Assembly: GCA_030039895.1 (NCBI GenBank)
Contig: JASHUR010000142.1
Span: forward strand, 1 to 6,249
Direction: 5' to 3'
From: Acidobacteriaceae bacterium
GTDB lineage: Bacteria; Acidobacteriota; Terriglobia; Terriglobales; Acidobacteriaceae
Length of the DNA stretch: 6,249 nucleotides
Positions 1 through 4,432 of the stretch are shown in pieces (the stretch's first letter is position 1; each line of letters begins with the position of its first letter). The position numbers were made by a program, and so were the translations under genes. The notes below the pieces were generated by a model. The model was not told where the DNA came from. It did not search any database and saw only the letters and a list, made by a program, of their open reading frames with translations.

Positions 1-143
1 ACAGAAATGCCGCCCAGCCGCCGCATCTGCATCAAGTCTTTGAATGTAATGGGCCGCCGCGCCTGTGCCCCAGCCGCCGGACCGAGCAAACACCCCAGCA
101 AAAGACTCGCCGCAATCCGGCCCCGAACCGTCCCAAGCCTCAT
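1..143 (-). CDS. N-terminal fragment of an exported protein, probable S9-family (prolyl oligopeptidase-like) peptidase
   Basis: Reading the minus strand from an ATG at 143-141 gives 47 codons before the window ends. The first residues form a clear Sec signal: basic n-region (R2, R7, R9), hydrophobic core around I10-L20, and an AGA-QA cleavage region near residues 26-28. The next stretch, RRPITFKDLMQMRRLGGISV (29-48, last codon incomplete), matches the opening of many exported S9 peptidases, where a TFEDLM..RR-type segment precedes a beta-propeller SPDG repeat. In that family the propeller gates a C-terminal alpha/beta hydrolase that cleaves oligopeptides; neither domain is in this window. An in-frame TGA lies just upstream, so the start must be this ATG or a GTG 18 bases earlier. 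No strong Shine-Dalgarno is visible. LLGC (15-18) loosely resembles a lipobox, but the hydrophobic residues after it favour signal peptidase I. The export call is firm; the family call rests on about 20 residues. Confidence 0.65.
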   Translation of the reverse strand, partial: MRLGTVRGRIAASLLLGCLLGPAAGAQARRPITFKDLMQMRRLGGIS

Positions 144-280
144 TCCGCCAATTATGGGCACCTTACGGCGGCGCGTCCAGCGTCATCGTTACAGGCAGGC
201 CTTCAAGCTCTGTCGGCCAGACCCTTCTTTCCTTTTGCACGTCTATTTCAGTAGCATCTTGTTCAGCGAGGGGGGAAACT
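144..280. promoter_or_regulatory. Divergent intergenic region between two exported-protein genes
   Basis: These 137 bp separate the start codons of two divergent genes, so they should carry promoters for both directions. The best element on the plus strand is TAGCAT (252-257) as a possible -10, but the hexamer 17 bases before it (TTCCTT, 229-234) is a poor -35. TTGCAC (235-240) is a better -35 but lies only 11 bases from that -10. No inverted repeat strong enough to call an operator was seen. The location is certain; the exact promoter positions are not. Confidence 0.4.
268..275 (+). promoter_or_regulatory. Shine-Dalgarno that fixes the GTG start of the downstream gene
   Basis: GAGGGGGG lies 5 bases before GTG 281 and is the strongest ribosome-binding sequence in the window. 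It shows that translation starts at GTG 281 and not at the in-frame ATG at 65, which would add 72 residues overlapping the divergent gene and bury the signal peptide. Confidence 0.75.
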
Positions 281-1195
281 GTGTCCGCATCGTCCCGAAT
301 CCGCCTGTTGCTCGCGGCCGCGCTTATCGCGATTGCCGCTGTCTCCGCTCACGCCCAGGCGTCCTTCACGTCCATGCCGCTCGACCAGGGCTTCGGCCCG
401 CTTGATACCTCCGCGCCCTCCATCCCCGTACCCCAGCTCATCAAGGAGTTCACAACCAAGGAATCCCAGTTCCGCGCCGCCTTTGACGACTACACCTGGA
501 CGCGCAGCGTGAAGGTCGAGACCATCAATGACGACGGCAAGGTCGACGGCGAATACTACCAGGTCACGAATATCTCCTACGCTCCCGACGGGCGCCGGAT
601 GGAGGATGTCGAGTACGCCCCGCCCAGCACGCTTGAGCGCATCATCATGACGCCCGCCGACTTTTCTGACATTGAAGAGCGCCTGCCCTTCGTGCTCACA
701 ACGGAAGACGCTCAGCAGTACAACATCACTTACGTGGGCAAGCAGAGGATCGATCAAATCGACACCTACGTCTTCAACGTCGCGCCCAAAGTCATCGAGA
801 AGCGCCATCGCTACTTTGACGGACGCATCTGGGTCGACCAGGTTGACCATCAGATCGTCGTCACCGACGGCAAGAACGTGCCCGACGACCTGCGAAAGGG
901 CCACGAGGACCTGTCTCTGCCCTTCATCACCTATCGCCAGCAGATCGACGGCAGATACTGGTTCCCTGTCTATACCCACAGCGACGGCGTGCTGCACTTT
1001 ACCGCCGGCAACGGATACCTGAGCCAGGACGTGCACATGCGCGAAACCGTGAAGTACACCAACTACAAGCGGTTCCGCTCCACCGTACGCGTGCTCTTCC
1101 AGGGGCAGGACATTTCGAACGGCGCTCCAGCCAAAAACGGGCAGCAGCAGCCCCAAAACCAGACGCAGTCTCAGCCGGCGTCGAATCCAAAATAA
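281..1195 (+). CDS. Exported protein of unknown function, 304 aa
   Basis: The GTG start is chosen because a strong Shine-Dalgarno precedes it and a textbook signal peptide follows: R6 and R8, hydrophobic core L9-V21, and AHA (23-25) for signal peptidase I cleavage before Q26. The mature part looks like one folded domain, about 45-285, rich in alternating beta-strand patterns. Landmarks are FDDYTWTRSVKV (68-79), YVGKQRIDQIDTYVFNVAPK (161-180), RYFDGRIWVDQ (177-187) and DGRYWFPVYT (233-242). Paired phrases of the kind 'yFdGriWvDq.d..Iv' and 'dGRyWfP' recall the LolA/LolB/RseB-type beta fold of outer-membrane lipoprotein-sorting-like proteins, but that is a resemblance of pattern, not an assignment. 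A low-complexity Q/N/P tail follows (288-304). There is no lipobox and no second membrane segment, so a soluble periplasmic or secreted protein is inferred. The next gene starts 14 bases downstream, which suggests co-transcription. Confidence 0.85.
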   Translation: MSASSRIRLLLAAALIAIAAVSAHAQASFTSMPLDQGFGPLDTSAPSIPVPQLIKEFTTKESQFRAAFDDYTWTRSVKVETINDDGKVDGEYYQVTNISYAPDGRRMEDVEYAPPSTLERIIMTPADFSDIEERLPFVLTTEDAQQYNITYVGKQRIDQIDTYVFNVAPKVIEKRHRYFDGRIWVDQVDHQIVVTDGKNVPDDLRKGHEDLSLPFITYRQQIDGRYWFPVYTHSDGVLHFTAGNGYLSQDVHMRETVKYTNYKRFRSTVRVLFQGQDISNGAPAKNGQQQPQNQTQSQPASNPK

Positions 1196-1209
1196 CCACC
1201 CTGCACGCC

Positions 1210-1878
1210 ATGGGAGCGCAGAAGAAATTCCGCGGAGTGCTGCAGCCGGACAACACGCCCCTGAAGTGGGTCGTCGTCAAAGTGCCGTTCGATCCGGCGA
1301 AGGCATGGCCGAAGCGCAAGCGGATGCGTGTGAAGGGAACCATTAACGGGTTTCCTTTCCGCACCTCTCTTTTTGGGTCAGCAAAAGACGGGCACATTCT
1401 GCTGGTCAACAAGCAGATGCAGAAGGGAGGCTGCGTCACCCTCGGCGGGTTGGCTGAAATCGTCCTTGAGCCGGACCTCGAGGAGCGTACGGCCCGTATC
1501 CCCGCTGAGCTGGAAAAGATCCTCAATCAGGACCGCTCCCTTAAGAAGTGGTTCATGCAGTTGAGCTACTCAGCACGCAAGTACATTGAAGACGGAGTCA
1601 ACGCCGGCAAAAGCACTGAGGCCCGCAGCCGCAACGCAGAACAGGTCGCCGAACGCCTCATGCTGGCCATGGAGGGCGAGCGCGAAATGCCTCCCGTCCT
1701 GCAACTTGCCTTTCGCCGCCAGCCCCGTGCTCTTGCCGGATGGAACGCCATGACGCCCATCCAGCGCCGCGGCCACCTACTCGGCATCTTCTATTACAAG
1801 ACGCCGGAATCCCGCCAGAAACGGGCCGACAAGGCCGTCGCCGAAGCCCTTAAGGTAGCCAACCGCAACGAATCCTAA
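1210..1878 (+). CDS. YdeI/OmpD-associated (OmdA) family protein with DUF1905-like N-terminal domain, 222 aa
   Basis: Residues 5-90 fit the DUF1905 pattern: a beta-rich domain with WVVVKVPFD (20-28), the signature VKGTINGFPFRTSLF (41-55), HILLVNKQMQKGG (62-74) and the closing VLEPD (85-89). The C-terminal half fits the helical 'bacteriocin-protection, YdeI/OmpD-associated' domain and holds two copies of it, about 97-150 and 160-214. Each begins with a (I/M)P...L helix, then a W plus a basic pair, and ends in (T/S)-E-(S/A)-R followed by an AE.L helix. Family members are annotated from E. coli YdeI, linked to OmpD and to peptide resistance; the biochemical role is not established and should not be assumed here. 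There is no signal peptide, so it should be cytosolic. ATG 1210 is the first start in this frame for over 200 bases; no clear Shine-Dalgarno precedes it, so translation may depend on the gene ending 14 bases upstream. Confidence 0.85.
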   Translation: MGAQKKFRGVLQPDNTPLKWVVVKVPFDPAKAWPKRKRMRVKGTINGFPFRTSLFGSAKDGHILLVNKQMQKGGCVTLGGLAEIVLEPDLEERTARIPAELEKILNQDRSLKKWFMQLSYSARKYIEDGVNAGKSTEARSRNAEQVAERLMLAMEGEREMPPVLQLAFRRQPRALAGWNAMTPIQRRGHLLGIFYYKTPESRQKRADKAVAEALKVANRNES

Positions 1879-1950
1879 GTTCCACGACCAGCGGGAGTGG
1901 CCAAGTGAAGCTGATGCCTGGACGGCGAGTCCCCGCGACGGCTAGTACCT

Positions 1951-1959
1951 TGATAGACT
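1951..1959 (+). promoter_or_regulatory. Possible extended -10 promoter for rpe
   Basis: TGATAGACT fits an extended -10 (TGn plus TAGACT, four of six matches to TATAAT). No recognisable -35 lies 17 bases upstream. Transcription from this site would begin about 7 bases downstream, only 2-4 bases before the TTG start, giving a nearly leaderless message. That would agree with the missing Shine-Dalgarno, but one short motif is weak evidence. The rest of the 90-bp gap (1879-1968) shows no terminator or other gene. Confidence 0.3.
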
Positions 1960-1968
1960 GGTTGCATC

Positions 1969-2640
1969 TTGGTAGAGCTGCTTCCATCCATACTTTCCGC
2001 CGACTTCGCGCGACTGGGCGAAGAGGTGCAGGCCGCCGAGCGAGGTGGCGGGACCGTTATCCATGTCGATGTCATGGACGGCCATTTTGTGCCCAACCTT
2101 ACCCTGGGCCCTCCCGTCGTCAAGTCGCTGCGCCGCGTCACCGATCTGCCGCTCGACTGTCACATGATGATCGAAAATCCTGACGAGTTCGTTGAGGCAT
2201 TCGCCGAGGCCGGCACCAACTGGATGAGCGTGCATTACGAGGCCTGCCGCCATTTGCATCGCTCGCTGGAACTCATCGCGCACCACGGCTTGCAGCCCGG
2301 AGTGGTCATCAACCCAGCCACCTCCGTCGACCTGCTCATTCCTGTGCTTGGCATGGTCCATCATGTTCTCGTCATGAGCGTGAATCCCGGTTTCGGCGGG
2401 CAGAGTTTTATTCCATACTCCCTCAAGAAGATTCAGCGTCTCAAAGAACTTCGCCAGGAACTGGGTCTGAGTTATAGGATTGAAGTGGATGGTGGGGTCG
2501 CACACGATACCATCGCCATGGTCGTCGAAGCAGGAGCGGAGCTTCTGGTTGCCGGGAATGCCGTTTTTGGCGCCGGTCACCCTGAGCGGGATGCCCGCGC
2601 GCTGCTCGAAGCCGCGCAACAAGCGGCAGCAACAGTCTAG
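1969..2640 (+). CDS. rpe: Ribulose-phosphate 3-epimerase, 223 aa
   Basis: This enzyme interconverts D-ribulose 5-phosphate and D-xylulose 5-phosphate in the non-oxidative pentose phosphate pathway, in the cytosol. The full TIM-barrel is present at normal family length. The metal-binding and catalytic set is intact: PSILSADFARLGEEV (6-20), IHVDVMDGHFVPN (31-43) with H32 and D34, DCHMMIENPDEF (63-74) with H65, the loop MSVNPGFGGQSF (136-147) and EVDGGV (172-177) with D174. The phosphate-binding stretch reads VAGNAVFG (194-201), with Asn197 where many homologues have Ser. The start is TTG at 1969: an in-frame TAG lies at 1954-1956 and no ATG or GTG falls between it and the conserved PSILSADF segment. 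No Shine-Dalgarno is evident. The BamD-like gene follows after 72 bp in the same direction with no terminator between, so the two may share a transcript. Confidence 0.97.
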   Translation: MVELLPSILSADFARLGEEVQAAERGGGTVIHVDVMDGHFVPNLTLGPPVVKSLRRVTDLPLDCHMMIENPDEFVEAFAEAGTNWMSVHYEACRHLHRSLELIAHHGLQPGVVINPATSVDLLIPVLGMVHHVLVMSVNPGFGGQSFIPYSLKKIQRLKELRQELGLSYRIEVDGGVAHDTIAMVVEAGAELLVAGNAVFGAGHPERDARALLEAAQQAAATV

Positions 2641-2704
2641 GATTTTGCACGGCGCCGGCTGTGACAGGCAGCCCTGCCGGAAAAGCAGCACGAACCCTGT
2701 CGTC

Positions 2705-2708
2705 GAGG
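2705..2708 (+). promoter_or_regulatory. Shine-Dalgarno of the BamD-like gene
   Basis: GAGG lies four bases before ATG 2713. The spacing is on the short side, but the signal peptide begins exactly at this ATG and supports the start. Confidence 0.5.
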
Positions 2709-2712
2709 TTTT

Positions 2713-4329
2713 ATGAATCGAGTTGTTCACCAGATCGTTGTCGCCGGACTTTGCCTTGCGCTTATGCCGTCTGCGCATGCCCTCTTCCACCATAAGAAAA
2801 AGAAGAAGGACTTTAACCTGACCGCGAACCCGCTGGCCAACGTCAACTCCGAGCAGCCGGACAAGATTCTCTTTGACAAGGCCATGCACGCCCTCAAGAA
2901 GGGCCGCTACGATGTCGCCCGCCTCGACCTGCAAACGCTCCTTAATACCTATCCTGAGACCGAATACGCCATGCGCGCCAAGCTGGCCATTGGCGACACC
3001 TGGTACAAAGAGGGCGGCTCCGCGGCGCTCAGCCAGGCCCAGTCTGAATATCAGGACTTCATCACCTTCTTCCCCAACACCCCGGAAGCCGCCGAAGCGC
3101 AGATGAAGATCGGCGACATCTATTACCAGCAGATGCTCAAGCCGGACCGCGATCCTGCCAATGCTCTCCAGGCACAGCAGCAGTACCGCACCATGTTGCA
3201 GGACTTCCCCGACTCGCCCCTGATCCCGCGCGCCAAGCAGCGCCTGCGCGACGTGCAGGAGGTTCTGGCCCAGCGCCAGTTTGAGATCGGCGAGTTTTAC
3301 GCCAGCCGCGAAGACTGGGCCGGAGCCATCGCCCGCCTTCAGACAGTGGCCGACACCTACCCTCTCTTCAGCCACTCCGACCAGGCCCTGATCACCCTCG
3401 GCGATGCATACGCTACGGAAGCGCAGATTTTCAGCCATGCCAAGCTTCCAGCCAAGGCCAAGGCCGAGCTCGTCAGGGTTTACGATGACCGTGCCGCTGC
3501 CGCATGGGACCGCGTTGTGACCCGCTACCCCATGGCTCCGCACGTCGATGACGCCAAGGACCGCCTCATCGCCATGGGCCGCCCCATTCCCGAACCCACT
3601 CCGGCCGAGCTGGCCGAAAGCGAGGCAGAAGAGGGCAGCCGCATGACGCTGAAGCTCAGAGACCGCGCTCTGCTTCTCGTCAAGCAGAGCCCCTCGATGG
3701 TCAGGGCCGCGCGCGTCGGCGAGCCTACCGTGGTTGACCCGCCGCAGACCTATGCTCCACAGATCAACAAGGAAAATGTAGCGCTCTTTGAGGCCGCACT
3801 TCACGGCCAGCCGCTGCCCGGCGTCGGACCAAACGGAACGGACAAGACCGCTGCTGCCATCGACAACGGCACTGCTCCGCCAACTCCCTCTCAGGCGTCT
3901 GCTCCTCTCCAGTTTGAGACCATTCCCGACCAGGGTGGCTCGGCCGGCAGCACGGTAACTGTTGTCGTCCCGAACAGCAACGGACAGTCCTCAAGCTCGT
4001 CCGCGGGCTCAAGCTCGTCCGCAGGCTCAGGTTCGTCCGCGGGCTCGGGTTCCAGCACGCCGCCCGCCTCCGGCGCAGTCGCGGACAATGCCGTTGTCAA
4101 GCCCGTAGGCCCGGTGGTCAGCAAGCCGTTGCCGCCCATCGACAAGCCTGCCCCGGCGCCCGATCAGATTAACGACGTAAGCGGCAATGCGGGCAGAGCG
4201 CAGGTCTACACCGGCACAACCGCCAGCGGCAAGAAGAACAAGAAGAAGAAGGTACCCTATAACTCGAAGGATGAATCTTCGAGCCGGCACAAGAAAAAGA
4301 AGGGCATCGACAAGCTGAATCCCTTCTAA
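2713..4329 (+). CDS. bamD: BamD-type TPR protein of outer-membrane assembly, with long C-terminal extension, 538 aa
   Basis: BamD helps the BamA complex insert beta-barrel proteins into the outer membrane from the periplasmic side. An N-terminal signal (hydrophobic I8-M18, AHA at 21-23) leads into HHKKKKK (26-32). Residues about 50-285 form five TPR-like helical pairs; recognisable starts include DKAMHALKKGRYDVAR (55-70), AKLAIGDTWYKEG (89-101), AQMKIGDIYYQQM (129-141), IGEFYASREDWAGAI (192-206) and ALITLGDAYATEA (225-237), several followed by the BamD-type '..YP.(S/T)' turn. E. coli BamD is a lipoprotein of about 245 residues. Here the only cysteine, C14, sits within the signal core behind L13, which does not fit a lipobox, so signal peptidase I cleavage is inferred. 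Residues about 290-538 are an extra tail: Pro/Ala-rich, then Ser/Gly-rich (424-449), then Lys clusters (507-513, 527-530), ending LNPF. A different YbgF/CpoB-like TPR role is possible, but the TPR register favours BamD. Confidence 0.85.
   Translation: MNRVVHQIVVAGLCLALMPSAHALFHHKKKKKDFNLTANPLANVNSEQPDKILFDKAMHALKKGRYDVARLDLQTLLNTYPETEYAMRAKLAIGDTWYKEGGSAALSQAQSEYQDFITFFPNTPEAAEAQMKIGDIYYQQMLKPDRDPANALQAQQQYRTMLQDFPDSPLIPRAKQRLRDVQEVLAQRQFEIGEFYASREDWAGAIARLQTVADTYPLFSHSDQALITLGDAYATEAQIFSHAKLPAKAKAELVRVYDDRAAAAWDRVVTRYPMAPHVDDAKDRLIAMGRPIPEPTPAELAESEAEEGSRMTLKLRDRALLLVKQSPSMVRAARVGEPTVVDPPQTYAPQINKENVALFEAALHGQPLPGVGPNGTDKTAAAIDNGTAPPTPSQASAPLQFETIPDQGGSAGSTVTVVVPNSNGQSSSSSAGSSSSAGSGSSAGSGSSTPPASGAVADNAVVKPVGPVVSKPLPPIDKPAPAPDQINDVSGNAGRAQVYTGTTASGKKNKKKKVPYNSKDESSSRHKKKKGIDKLNPF
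3991..4044 (+). repeat. Three tandem 18-bp units within the BamD-like gene
   Basis: Units run 3991-4008, 4009-4026 and 4027-4044, with a degenerate fourth start at 4045. The first two differ at one base (TCAAGCTCGTCCGCGGGC against GCAGGC at the end); the third differs by two bases near its 5' part. The unit is a multiple of three and is read in frame as SSSSAG, SSSSAG, SGSSAG, so gain or loss of a unit would change tail length without breaking the gene. Confidence 0.9.
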
Positions 4330-4350
4330 CCAAAAGGGTTTTGCTTACGC

Positions 4351-4385
4351 GGAGAGGCCGCCTTCGGGCGGTCTTTCCCTTTCTT
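4351..4385 (+). terminator. Rho-independent terminator after the BamD-like gene
   Basis: A 12-bp stem, GGAGAGGCCGCC (4351-4362) against GGCGGTCTTTCC (4367-4378), has two G-T wobbles and closes on a TTCG tetraloop. It is followed by the T-rich run CTTTCTT. It starts 21 bp after the TAA stop of the BamD-like gene and 48 bp before valS, so it should end transcription of the upstream genes. The T-run is interrupted by C, but the stem is very stable. Confidence 0.85.
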
Positions 4386-4402
4386 ATGCAACGCGGCCCC
4401 TA

Positions 4403-4411
4403 TGCTATCGT
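4403..4411 (+). promoter_or_regulatory. Possible extended -10 promoter for valS
   Basis: TGCTATCGT fits TGn plus a hexamer with four of six matches to TATAAT. It lies between the terminator and the valS start and would give a leader of about 14-16 bases. The hexamer 17 bases upstream (CTTATG) is a poor -35. Its position right after a terminator makes a promoter here likely; the exact site is uncertain. Confidence 0.4.
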
Positions 4412-4432
4412 CAGAAGTTGGACACATCCCGA

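Noticed and set aside
65..280. N-terminal extension of the unknown exported protein from ATG 65
   Set aside because: It would overlap the start of the divergent gene, lacks a ribosome site, and would place 72 polar residues before a normal signal peptide.
263..1156. A 297-residue open frame on the minus strand opposite the unknown exported protein
   Set aside because: The plus strand has the Shine-Dalgarno, signal peptide and short spacing to the next gene. The minus frame has none of these and a Val/Asp/Gly-biased composition typical of a shadow.
2651..2681. Possible hairpin between rpe and the BamD-like gene (CCGG and CAGG paired with CCTG and CCGG)
   Set aside because: The stem has a six-base one-sided bulge and no T-run after it, so it is not a credible terminator.
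1942..3804. A 620-residue open frame on the minus strand, opposite rpe and most of the BamD-like gene
   Set aside because: It is antisense to two genes with clear family motifs and has no recognisable domain. Long antisense frames are expected in GC-rich genes with strong third-position bias.
4331..4343. Small palindrome CAAAA-GGG-TTTTG just after the BamD-like stop codon
   Set aside because: The stem is only five mostly A-T pairs; the 12-bp stem 8 bases later is the real terminator candidate.
4386..4432. T-box or other riboswitch leader for valS
   Set aside because: The space between terminator and start codon is under 50 bases, too short for a T-box, and no tRNA-reading elements are visible.
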